NCBI RefSeq assembly: GCF_036227605.1
Contig: NZ_CP109487.1
Coordinates: forward strand, 3,484,001-3,548,000
From: Streptomyces sp. NBC_01439
Lineage (GTDB): Bacteria; Actinomycetota; Actinomycetes; Streptomycetales; Streptomycetaceae
Reading direction: 5' to 3'
DNA length: 64,000 nucleotides
Below the pieces are notes generated by a model, which was given only the letters and a program-made list of their open reading frames with translations, was not told the DNA's origin and searched no databases. Shown in pieces: positions 20,060 through 28,996 of this stretch; the stretch's first letter is position 1; each line of letters starts with the position of its first letter. A program made the translations under genes and the position numbers.

Positions 20060-20827
20060 TCAGACCGCGGAGATGCGGATGTTGCCCGACGTGGTCTCCA
20101 CCGAGATGCGGGAGGAGGCCGAGGCGTCGTCGGGGAGGGTGACGTCGCGGTCGCCGGAGTCGGTGGAGACCTTGATCCGGTACGGGTCCTGCGGGGCCTT
20201 CAGGGTGACGTCGCCCGAGCTGGTTTCCGCGAGCACCGATGACGGGGCCTTCGTGAAGTCCAGGCGTGCGTCGCCCGAGGACGAGCGGATCTCGGCGCTG
20301 GGGCCGGTCAGGCCGGTGGCGGTGATCCCGCCCGAGGAGGTGCGGACCTTCAGCGGGCCGCCGATCCGGTCGGCCGTGACGTTCCCGGAATCGGCCTCCA
20401 CCTCGGCCCCCGCTACCCCCGTCACCGTGATGGCGCCGCTGGAGCTCTCCAGCTCGACCGTGGCCGCGGCCGGTACCTCCAGTCGGTAGTCGACGTAGCA
20501 GTTCCCGGAGCAGTTGTTGCTGAAGGTCAGTACGCCTCCGGTGACCTTCTGGCCGGTCTTCGGAACGGTGTCCCCGCGGTAGTGGACGGTGCGGTGGACC
20601 GTGACTCCGGGGCCGGTCCCGGGGGTGACGTCGATCGAGCCGGACCGGGCCCCCGTCACCTTCACCGCCTTGACCGCCTCGGTGACCGTGGCATCGGCGC
20701 TCGCCGTCTTGTAGGCGTCGTCCGCGAGGGCGCCGCCGGAGAAGGAGCAGCCGGCCAGGAGGAGGCCGGCGCCGAGGGCGGCGATCGCGGTGCGGGACGT
20801 GCGGGCGGACGTGGTGGAGGAGGTCAT
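20060..20827 (-). CDS. DUF4097 beta-strand repeat lipoprotein
   Basis: A 255-residue exported protein. The signal peptide ends in a lipobox (LLAGC, about residues 20-24), so it is probably lipid-anchored outside the cell. The mature part is a beta-helix of DUF4097 type, with repeated SSSGAITVTG, DSGNVTAD, TSSGGITATG and ETTSGNIRIS rungs. A CSGNCY pair may form a disulfide. Many DUF4097 proteins sit near sensors or anti-sigma factors, but here the gene is alone. The ATG at 20827 begins the signal peptide. Function unknown. Confidence 0.85.
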   Translation of the reverse strand: MTSSTTSARTSRTAIAALGAGLLLAGCSFSGGALADDAYKTASADATVTEAVKAVKVTGARSGSIDVTPGTGPGVTVHRTVHYRGDTVPKTGQKVTGGVLTFSNNCSGNCYVDYRLEVPAAATVELESSSGAITVTGVAGAEVEADSGNVTADRIGGPLKVRTSSGGITATGLTGPSAEIRSSSGDARLDFTKAPSSVLAETSSGDVTLKAPQDPYRIKVSTDSGDRDVTLPDDASASSRISVETTSGNIRISAV

Positions 20828-20888
20828 GGACCGATTCTGGGTCGGCAGCCCGTCCCGGGCCGATGGGGCACGTACCCGAACCCCCGGT

Positions 20889-20900
20889 GGGGTTAACCCC
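20889..20900. other. 12-base perfect palindrome between two minus-strand genes
   Basis: GGGGTTAACCCC lies 62 bases upstream of the DUF4097 start and 25 bases after the rhodanese stop. It could be part of a terminator or a regulator-binding site. The sequence alone does not decide. Confidence 0.35.
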
Positions 20901-20924
20901 CGTTCCCCGTCCACTCCCCGTCCG

Positions 20925-21896
20925 CTACGGGCCGGTGGTCACGGGGAATTCCGAGGGCGTGCCGGGCGCACCGGGCAGTCCCCACTCGCTCCAGGAACCG
21001 TCGTACACCGCGATCTCCTCGTACCCGGCGAGGTCGGCGCCGAGGGCCAGCACGCAGGCGGTCACCCCGGACCCGCAGCTGAAGTAGAGCCGGTCCCGGT
21101 CCCCCGTCAGCGCCCTGAAGGCCGCGCGCAGTTCCCCGGCCGGTCGCATCAGACCGCTCGGGTCCTGGAGTTCGGCGAACGGCAGGTTGACCGCACCCGG
21201 CATGTGGCCGCTGCGCAGGCCCGGGCGGGGTTCGGGGGCGGTACCGGCGAAGCGTTCCCGCGTGCGGGCGTCGAGGACGGCCGCGGCCGGGTCGGCCAGG
21301 GCCCGCGCGATGGTGGCGCCGTCGACGAGCAGCCCGGCCCGGGGCCGGGCGGTGAAGGAGCCGCGCGGACCCCTGTACGCGGGGCCGGTGGCCGAGGTCG
21401 GCAGGCCGGCGGCGGTCCAGGCGGGCAGTCCCCCGTCGAGGACGGCGGCCCGGTCGAAGCCCATGGCGCGCAGCATCCACCAGGCGCGGGCGCTGGAGTA
21501 GATGCCGGCCCCGTCGTAGACGACGACGGTGTCCGCGTCCTCGACACCGAGGACGCGCATCGCCTCGGTGAACTCCGGGGCCCCGGGCACGGTGTGCGGG
21601 GTGGGGGCGGTGTGGTCGGACAGGGGCCCGTCGAGGTCGAACGGGCGGGCGCCCGGGATCCGGTGGGACGCGGCGCGGTGGGCGCCGACCGAGGCGTCGA
21701 AGAGGACCAGGCCGGGCGCACCCAGTCGCTCGGCGAGCCAGTCGACCCCGACGAGCGGTCCGGGAAGGGGCCCGATCAGCACTTCGGGCCGTGCCACGGG
21801 CAGGGTTTCGGGCCGTGCCACGGGCAGAGCTTCGGGCCGTGCTTCGGGCCGTGCTTCGGGCCGTGCTTCGGACGCGGCGTCCTGGGGCTGGGTCAT
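20925..21896 (-). CDS. Thiosulfate/3-mercaptopyruvate sulfurtransferase (two rhodanese domains)
   Basis: A sulfur-transferring enzyme of 323 residues with tandem rhodanese domains. The second carries the active-site loop CGSGVTA (about residues 275-281), typical of mercaptopyruvate sulfurtransferases; the first has no cysteine at the equivalent place and is structural. The N-terminus carries about 30 extra residues of ARPEA/LPVARPE repeats encoded by a 12/24-base tandem repeat (21783-21866), unusual for the family. The start is the ATG at 21896. It probably takes part in sulfur metabolism or cyanide/thiol detoxification, as known for the family. Confidence 0.9.
   Translation of the reverse strand: MTQPQDAASEARPEARPEARPEALPVARPETLPVARPEVLIGPLPGPLVGVDWLAERLGAPGLVLFDASVGAHRAASHRIPGARPFDLDGPLSDHTAPTPHTVPGAPEFTEAMRVLGVEDADTVVVYDGAGIYSSARAWWMLRAMGFDRAAVLDGGLPAWTAAGLPTSATGPAYRGPRGSFTARPRAGLLVDGATIARALADPAAAVLDARTRERFAGTAPEPRPGLRSGHMPGAVNLPFAELQDPSGLMRPAGELRAAFRALTGDRDRLYFSCGSGVTACVLALGADLAGYEEIAVYDGSWSEWGLPGAPGTPSEFPVTTGP
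21783..21866. repeat. In-frame tandem repeat in the sulfurtransferase N-terminus
   Basis: Two 24-base units followed by three 12-base units, all beginning TTCGGGCCGTGC. They encode the ARPEA-type repeats before the first rhodanese domain. Because the units are multiples of three, copy number can change without breaking the frame. Confidence 0.85.
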
Positions 21897-21969
21897 GCGG
21901 CACCTCCGGCTGTACGACACGGGTCGCCCCATCCTCCGCCGTGGCCCGCACCGGCTTCCCGTCCGGGGG

Positions 21970-23364
21970 TCAACCGCAGCCGCCCGGCCGGGCGTAGACC
22001 GCCACCCGGGCGCCGCGCACCCCGGTCATCGAGCACAGGTCGAAGCGGGCGGCCAGTTCCTCCCGCTTGACCGCCTCCCGCGGGTACGGGTCCAGCGGCT
22101 GACCGGCCGGGTCCGACAGCACGATCACCCGGGGCGAGGCCAGCAGTGCCGCGCGGATCCGGTCCGGGGGCAGCTCGGTGCCCTGGAGGCTGTGCGAGGC
22201 CGCCGGGGTGCGGTCCAGGGCCACGTCGCGCAGTTCTCCGTAGAGCTCGGGCGAGGACAGCAGCCACTCGCGCCTGCGCGAGGGCGTGAACAGCACCGCG
22301 TCCCCCGGCCGGGCCCGCTCCCGGACCGCGGCGGCCACCGCGAGCACGTCGTCCTTGCGGCTCTCGGGCGTGCGCAGCCACACCGACCAGAGGCCGAACG
22401 GCACCAGGAGCGCGCCCGCCAGCACCCACGGCCACCACCCGCGGGCCCGCGCGAGCCGGACCCCCGCCAGCAGGGCGAGCCCGGCCAGCGCGTAGATCAC
22501 GTACCGGTCGACGTACCAGGGGTTGAACAGGGAGATCACCATCAGTACCCCGGGCGGCAACAGGACGAGCGGGAGCGCCACCCGTACGAGGTCGGGCGGA
22601 GCGCCCCGCGCGAGCAGCAGGGCCGCGGCGGCCACCACCCCGTACGCCACCCAGTCCTGCCAGCTGGGCCGCCCGAGCCAGCCGAGTTGCTGCTCGGCCT
22701 GCCGGGCGCTCACCACGGCCAGCGGCAGCAGCAGGACCAGCAGGACGGCGGCGCTCCGGCGCCAGCCGCGCGAGCGCCACGCGGTGAAGGCGTGGGCGAG
22801 CAGGGCGAGCGCGGCGAACTCGTGCAACCAGCAACCGATCAGCAGCACCACCGTGTACGCCAGCCACCGCTCGCGCAGCATCAGGTACGTCGCCCACGCC
22901 ACGGCGGCCGCGACCATGGCGTACGAGCGCCCCTCCTGGGCGTACATCTGCACGGGGGGCAGTACGGCGTACGCGCAGCCCGAGAGCAGTGCGGCCCGCT
23001 CCCCCGCGAGCCGGTGGGCGACGGCGGCGACCCCGGCGGCCGCGAGGGCGGTGGCGACGACGGAGGGCAGCCGCAGCGCCCACAGGCCGCCCTCCCACGC
23101 CTGGAACACCCCGTGCACGAGCACGTAGTGCAGGCCGTGGACGGCGTCGACCCGGCCGAGCAGCTCGACGATCCCGCCGAGCGGCCGGTGGGCCACCTGC
23201 CAGGTGACGGACTCGTCGCGCCACATGCTGCCGCCCCGTTCCAGGCCCCACAGGCCGAGGAGCACGGCCAGCAGCGGCGGGAGCAGGCGCCAGGGGGCGA
23301 TCCGGCTGATGTCGGCCTCCGCGTGCGGTCGGGACGGGTGTCGCAACGGGTGTGCGGACTCCAT
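21970..23364 (-). CDS. GT-C fold membrane glycosyltransferase (GT39/mannosyltransferase-like)
   Basis: A polytopic membrane protein of 464 residues. The first extracytoplasmic loop carries WRDESVTW, the acidic D-E signature of polyprenyl-phosphate-sugar-dependent GT-C enzymes. About ten further hydrophobic segments follow, and a soluble C-terminal domain (about 345-464) contains RPGDAVLF and VIVLSDP stretches. By family, it transfers a sugar from a lipid-linked donor to a protein or glycan outside the membrane; the acceptor is unknown. The ATG at 23364 (MESAHPL) is chosen; a GTG at 23406 would overlap the divergent lipoprotein start. Confidence 0.8.
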   Translation of the reverse strand: MESAHPLRHPSRPHAEADISRIAPWRLLPPLLAVLLGLWGLERGGSMWRDESVTWQVAHRPLGGIVELLGRVDAVHGLHYVLVHGVFQAWEGGLWALRLPSVVATALAAAGVAAVAHRLAGERAALLSGCAYAVLPPVQMYAQEGRSYAMVAAAVAWATYLMLRERWLAYTVVLLIGCWLHEFAALALLAHAFTAWRSRGWRRSAAVLLVLLLPLAVVSARQAEQQLGWLGRPSWQDWVAYGVVAAAALLLARGAPPDLVRVALPLVLLPPGVLMVISLFNPWYVDRYVIYALAGLALLAGVRLARARGWWPWVLAGALLVPFGLWSVWLRTPESRKDDVLAVAAAVRERARPGDAVLFTPSRRREWLLSSPELYGELRDVALDRTPAASHSLQGTELPPDRIRAALLASPRVIVLSDPAGQPLDPYPREAVKREELAARFDLCSMTGVRGARVAVYARPGGCG

Positions 23365-23400
23365 ACTCGGTGGTGGACCCGAGTCCCCGCGGAGGTGGGT

Positions 23401-24012
23401 GTGCACGCGTTGAGAACGGTTGCGGTGGCAGTACTGGGCGCAGCGGTCCTAGCGGGCTGCGGGCCTTCGGGCACCGCGGGCGGCGACGACCCGGCCCCGA
23501 AGCCCTCCACGGAGCCGGGCACGAGCGCGAGCGCGTCCGTGGACCCGAGCGCGGGCACCCGTACGAGCCCGGGTACGAGCCCGGGCGCGAGCACGGGCGC
23601 GAGCACGGGCGCGACGGCCGACCCGACCACGAGCCCCACGGCCGGCCGGGTCCCCGCCCCCGGCGAGACCTTGGTCCGGGTGACCCGTACCGGCGGCTTC
23701 GCCGGGCAGACCCACACCCTCATCGTCAAGGGCGACGGCTCCTTCACCCGGCTGGACGCCGGGGCGAAGCCGACGGGCACCGGCAAGCTGACCGGAGCGG
23801 AGCTCGCGCGCCTGCGCACCGCACTCCGGGAGGCCGACTTCGCCCGGCTGCCGCGGGTCGCGACCGGCGGCCCCACCATCTACGACGGGTACTACTACGC
23901 CTTCGTCCACGACGGCCACGAGGTGACGAGCGACCAGGGGTCCCTGCCGGAGGTCCTGGCGAAGGTGCTGGACGCGCTGCCCGCGTTCACCGGCGGCACC
24001 GACGCTCCCTAG
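23401..24012 (+). CDS. Putative lipoprotein with Thr/Ser/Pro-rich linker
   Basis: A 203-residue exported protein starting at a GTG behind GGAGG. The signal peptide ends in a lipobox (VLAGC, about residues 16-20). A low-complexity linker (about 25-95) built from short repeats like GTSPGAS leads into a compact C-terminal domain (about 97-203) with TRTGGFAGQTHTLIV and IYDGYYYAFVHDGHE. The latter resembles the beta-rich domain seen in protealysin-inhibitor/emfourin-type proteins. It overlaps the convergent TetR gene by four bases. The function is not known. Confidence 0.8.
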   Translation: MHALRTVAVAVLGAAVLAGCGPSGTAGGDDPAPKPSTEPGTSASASVDPSAGTRTSPGTSPGASTGASTGATADPTTSPTAGRVPAPGETLVRVTRTGGFAGQTHTLIVKGDGSFTRLDAGAKPTGTGKLTGAELARLRTALREADFARLPRVATGGPTIYDGYYYAFVHDGHEVTSDQGSLPEVLAKVLDALPAFTGGTDAP

Positions 24013-24743
24013 CCCGGGTCGACCCGGGGCGCAGCCGAGACGTCCCGCAGCAGCCGGTCCAGGAATCCGCGCAGCCCGGCCGGCATGTCCACGCTGCCGG
24101 GCGCCAGCACCCACTGGATCTGCAGGCCGCCCATGACGGCGAGGACCTCACGGCCGACGGCCTCGCAGTCGGTGTCCGGGCGCAGTTCGCCGCGTGCGAC
24201 GCCGGCCTCCAGCAGTTCGACGGTGTAGCCGAGCACCCGGGCGTAGCGCTGGGTGAAGTACGCGTGTGCGGGGTGCTCCGGGTTGCCGGATTCGCCGACC
24301 AGGGTGTTGAACATCCGGACGATGCCGGGCCGCCGCTCGTTGTCGGCGGCGAGCTCCACGACGGTGGCGAAGTGGGCGGCGACCGACTCGGCGGGCGCGC
24401 TGAACAGACGCTCGACGTCGTGCTGCTCGCTCTGGGCCAGGACCGAGAGCAGCAGGTCCTCCTTGCCGCGGAAATGGTGCAGCAGTCCGCCCTGGGTGAT
24501 CCCGCAGTCGGCGGCGATGCGGGCCAGCGAGGAGGCGTTGAAGCCCCACTGCGCGAAGTGCTCGACGGCGGTGTCGAGGATCTTCTGCCGCCGGGCGTCG
24601 CCCACCGCGTAGGTCCCCCGGGCCGAGCCCTTCGTCGCCTTTACGGCCCTTGCGGCCCCTGCCGTCCCTGCGACCCGTGCCGCCCCTGCGGCCCCTGCGG
24701 CCCCTGCGGCCGGCCGCTCCGTCCGCCCCGTGTCCTGTGCCAT
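24009..24743 (-). CDS. TetR family transcriptional regulator
   Basis: A 244-residue repressor-type protein. After an Ala/Gly-rich N-terminal extension (about 1-45, from a GCC/CCT-rich simple repeat) comes the TetR DNA-binding domain: KILDTAVEHFAQWGFNASSL, then IAADCGITQGGLLHHFRGKE (about 52-95). The rest is the ligand/dimerisation domain. It is divergent from the family 3 glycoside hydrolase gene, and the gap carries a near-perfect 24-base palindrome, so it very likely controls that gene and itself, with a sugar-derived or other small effector (inference). Confidence 0.9.
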   Translation of the reverse strand: MAQDTGRTERPAAGAAGAAGAARVAGTAGAARAVKATKGSARGTYAVGDARRQKILDTAVEHFAQWGFNASSLARIAADCGITQGGLLHHFRGKEDLLLSVLAQSEQHDVERLFSAPAESVAAHFATVVELAADNERRPGIVRMFNTLVGESGNPEHPAHAYFTQRYARVLGYTVELLEAGVARGELRPDTDCEAVGREVLAVMGGLQIQWVLAPGSVDMPAGLRGFLDRLLRDVSAAPRVDPG

Positions 24744-24806
24744 GCGGACAGCCTAGGTCTCAGCCCTTTCCGACCGTCCGGCCCGTGTGACCCGGCTCAC
24801 TTTTTA

Positions 24807-24830
24807 AAAACCTAGCAGGTGCATGGTTTT
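24807..24830. promoter_or_regulatory. Candidate TetR operator
   Basis: A 24-base near-palindrome: arms AAAACCnnGC (24807-24816) and GCnnGGTTTT (24821-24830) around a four-base centre. It lies between the divergent TetR and glycoside hydrolase genes, 54 bases before the hydrolase start, in a locally AT-rich stretch. It is the best operator candidate for the adjacent regulator. Confidence 0.6.
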
Positions 24831-24883
24831 CGACTCTACCGTGGCCGTGCCGATCCGCCGGTCACGTGCTCCAGGAGCCCGCC

Positions 24884-26642
24884 ATGAACGCGACGCCCGA
24901 TTACCGAGACGCTGCGCTGCCCGTGGGCCGCCGCGTGGCGGACCTGCTCTCCCGGATGACCCTGGAGGAGAAGGCAGGCCAGCTCTTCCACTCGATGCTG
25001 ATGATGAACGCGGACGGCACCCCGGTCACCGAGACCGACGGCTCGATGCTCCCCTTCACCACGCCCGAGCTGGTCGAGGACCGCTTCCTCACCCACTTCA
25101 ACCTGCTCGGCACCTACGGGGCCCGCGAGATGGCCCGGTGGCAGAACGCCGTCCAGGAGATGGCCGCGGCCACCCGCCTCGGCATCCCGGTCACCCTCTC
25201 CACCGACCCGCGCCACACCTTCACCGACAACATCGGCGCGTCCTTCAACTCCGGCGCCTTCTCCGCCTGGCCGGAGGCGCTGGGTCTGGCCGCCATCGGC
25301 GACCCCGAGCTCGTCCACCGGTTCGCCGACACCGTCCGCCGCGAGTACCTCGCCGTCGGCTTCCGCGTCGCCCTGCACCCGCAGATCGACCTGGCCAGCG
25401 AACCCCGCTGGGCCCGCCAGTCCGGCACCTTCGGCTCGGACGCCCGGCTGACGGGCGAGCTCGTGGCGGCGTACGTGCGCGGCCTGCAGGGCCCAAGCCT
25501 CGGACCCGGTTCGGTCTCCGCGATGGTCAAGCACTTCCCCGGCGGCGGCCCCCAGAAGGACGGCGAGGACCCGCACTTCGCGCACGGCAAGGAGCAGGTC
25601 TATCCGGGCGGCATGCGCGAGCACCACCTGGAGCCGTTCCGGGCGGCGATCGCCGCCGGGTGCGCGCAGATGATGCCGTACTACGGCCAGCCGATGGGCA
25701 CGGACTGGGAGGAGGTCGGCTTCGACTTCAACAAGGGCCTGGTCACCGGCCTGCTCCGCGAGGAGCTCGGCTTCGAGGGGATCGTCTGCGCCGACTGGGG
25801 GCTGCTCAACGACGCGACGATCTTCGGGCAGGTGCACCCGGCGCGCGCCTGGGGCCTGGAGCACCTGGGCGTGGCCGAGCGGGCGGCCCGGCGGCCTGGA
25901 GGCCGGCTGCGACCAGTTCGGCGGCGAGCAGTGCCCCGAGGTGATCGTGGAACTGGTCCGCTCGGGCCGCGTCGCGGAGTCCCGGATCGACGACTCGGTG
26001 CGCCGCCTGCTGCGGGAGAAGTTCACGCTCGGCCTGTTCGAGAACCCGTACGTGGACCCGGACGCGGCGGCCGAGATCGTCGGCCGGTCCGACTTCACGG
26101 CCCTGGGGGCCGCGGCCCAGCGCCGCTCCCTCACCGTCCTGACCAACCCGGACGGCCTGCTCCCGCTCACCACGGGGCCGAAGCTGTACGTGCGGAACGT
26201 GGACACGGCCGTCGCCGCCGAATACGGCGAGGTCGTCGGCGACCCGGCCGACGCGGATCTCGCCGTACTGCGACTGCGGACCCCGTACGAGCCCCGCGAG
26301 AACGTCTTCGAGTCCTACTTCCACTCGGGTTCGCTGGCCTTCCCCGAGCCCGAGCTGACCCGGATCCTGGCCCTGCTGGACCGGGTACCGACCCTGGTCT
26401 GCATCAACCTGGAGCGGGCCGCCGTCATCCCGGAAATCGCCGAGCGCGCGGCGGCCCTGATCGCCGACTACGGGGCCGGCGACGCGGCACTGCTGGACGT
26501 GGCCTTCGGCCGCGCCGCCCCCGGGGGCCGCCTCCCCTTCGAGCTCCCCCGCTCGATGAAGGCCGTCGAAGCCTCCCGTCCCGATGTGCCGAACGACACG
26601 CTCGACCCGGTCTTCCCGCACGGCCACGGGCTGACCCTCTAG
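24884..26642 (+). pseudogene. Glycoside hydrolase family 3 beta-glycosidase, frameshifted
   Basis: Two frames together give a family 3 hydrolase. The first (from the ATG at 24884 behind AGGAG) carries the TIM-barrel domain with MVKHFPGGG and the nucleophile aspartate in IVCADWG. The second takes up the protein at about 25900 (LEAGCDQFGGEQ, then VELVRSGRVAESRIDDSV) and runs to the stop at 26642, with the C-terminal alpha/beta domain ending in a FAGRP-like segment. The frames join in the GC-repetitive stretch 25880-25898, where one extra base or two missing bases explain the shift. Reading straight through the first frame gives Arg/Pro-rich nonsense. It may be a true mutation or a sequencing error. 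Confidence 0.85.
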
Positions 26643-26745
26643 CGGCCCGGGGCGCCCGTGGACACCCTCCGAGCACCCTCCGAACACCCGCCCGGGTACC
26701 CCTAGGGGGCCAAGAACGGCGAGGCACCTGACCGGTCTCGCCCGC

Positions 26746-26778
26746 CGGGTGCCGGCCCCCTGGGGGAACCGGCACCCG
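26746..26778. terminator. Hairpin downstream of the glycoside hydrolase
   Basis: A 10-base perfect inverted repeat (26746-26755 and 26769-26778) with a 13-base loop lies about 100 bases after the hydrolase stop and 120 bases before the response regulator. It fits a terminator for the hydrolase transcript. Confidence 0.5.
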
Positions 26779-26897
26779 GTATCGCGCATTCCGCTTATCG
26801 CGGTCCCGTACATATGCCATGTCCGAACCCCACGTAGCCGCAGGCCGACGCCTCCTCTACGCTGCACCCCATTCACGCGGGATCTTCAGGGGCGGAC

Positions 26898-27634
26898 ATG
26901 GAACAGACACACACCACCCATCAGAGCGCCGCGGCGACACCAGGCGCCCAACGGCGTGTGCTGGTCGTCGAGGACGACCACACCATCGCCGAGGCCATCG
27001 CGGCCCGCCTGCGCGCGGAGGGCTTCCAGGTGCAGACCGCCGGCGACGGCCCCTCGGCCGTGGCGGCAGCCGAGAGCTGGCTGCCCGAGCTACTGGTCCT
27101 CGACATCATGCTGCCCGGCTTCGACGGCCTGGAGGTCTGCCGCCGGGTCCAGGCCCAGCGGCCCGTGCCGGTCCTCATGCTCACCGCGCGCGACGACGAG
27201 ACCGACCTGCTGGTCGGGCTCGGGGTCGGGGCGGACGACTACATGACCAAGCCGTTCTCGATGCGCGAGCTGGCCGCCCGGGTCCACGTCCTGCTGCGGC
27301 GCGTGGAGCGGGCCACCATGGCCGCGCACACCCCGCGCGGGGCCACCCTGCGCCTGGGCGATCTGGAGATCGACCACGCGCAGCGCCGGGTCCGGGTGCA
27401 CACCGAGGACGTGCACCTGACCCCCACCGAGTTCGACCTGCTGGTGTGCCTGGCCGGGACCCCGCGGGCGGTGCTCTCCCGGGAGCAGTTGCTGGCCGAG
27501 GTGTGGGACTGGGCCGACGCCTCCGGGACCCGTACCGTCGACAGTCACATCAAGGCCCTGCGCCGCAAGATCGGCGCGGAGCGGATCCGCACGGTCCACG
27601 GCGTCGGGTACGCCCTGGAGACCCCGGCCCAGGC

Positions 27635-27638
<4 letters not shown>
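26898..27638 (+). CDS. OmpR/PhoB-type response regulator
   Basis: A 246-residue DNA-binding response regulator. The receiver domain (about 20-135) has the acidic pair in VVEDD, the phospho-acceptor aspartate in LVLDIMLPG and the lysine in MTKPFS. The winged-helix domain (about 150-240) shows HLTPTEFDLLVCLAG and RTVDSHIKALRRKIG. Its stop overlaps the sensor kinase start by four bases (ATGA), so the pair is translated together. The target genes are unknown; the next downstream gene, kgd, is separated by about 270 bases. Confidence 0.95.
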
Positions 27639-28703
<1,065 letters not shown>

Positions 28704-28726
<23 letters not shown>

Positions 28727-28964
28727 GCGCCGTGTTGACGTAGGGTTCGAGTGGGAAGGACATGATCTCGGCCACATGTAGCCGGGGTCCGTCAGGGGTG
28801 CGAAGCCAGGGGGCCGCAACCTCGGTGCCCCCTACCCGAACCAGGCTGGTTTCCCGCCATTCCACGTGATGAAACCCGCCGTTCGATGTGACCTGCGCGA
28901 CGTAAGTCCCGCCCGGCCTGCATGCAGCGCCCAAGGAGGCGTAGCCTTTATTCCCGCTGTCCAT
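28704..28964 (-). CDS. Possible small protein, 86 residues
   Basis: An open frame on the minus strand fills the gap between the kinase and kgd and reads like protein: [21 protein letters not shown], later [12 protein letters not shown]. It is balanced in composition and not Arg/Pro-rich like most shadow frames here. It starts at an ATG at 28964 with only a weak AAGG just upstream, and its end overlaps the kinase end by 23 bases. No family is recognised. It may be a real small gene or the tail of a decayed one. Confidence 0.35.
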
Positions 28965-28996
28965 ACCTTGTGAAGCGGAAGAGGGCGGTTGCCGCC

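Noticed and set aside
23800..24720. CRISPR-like short repeats in the GC-rich low-complexity of the lipoprotein and TetR genes
   Set aside because: The units are direct codon-level repeats without regular spacers; there are no cas genes.
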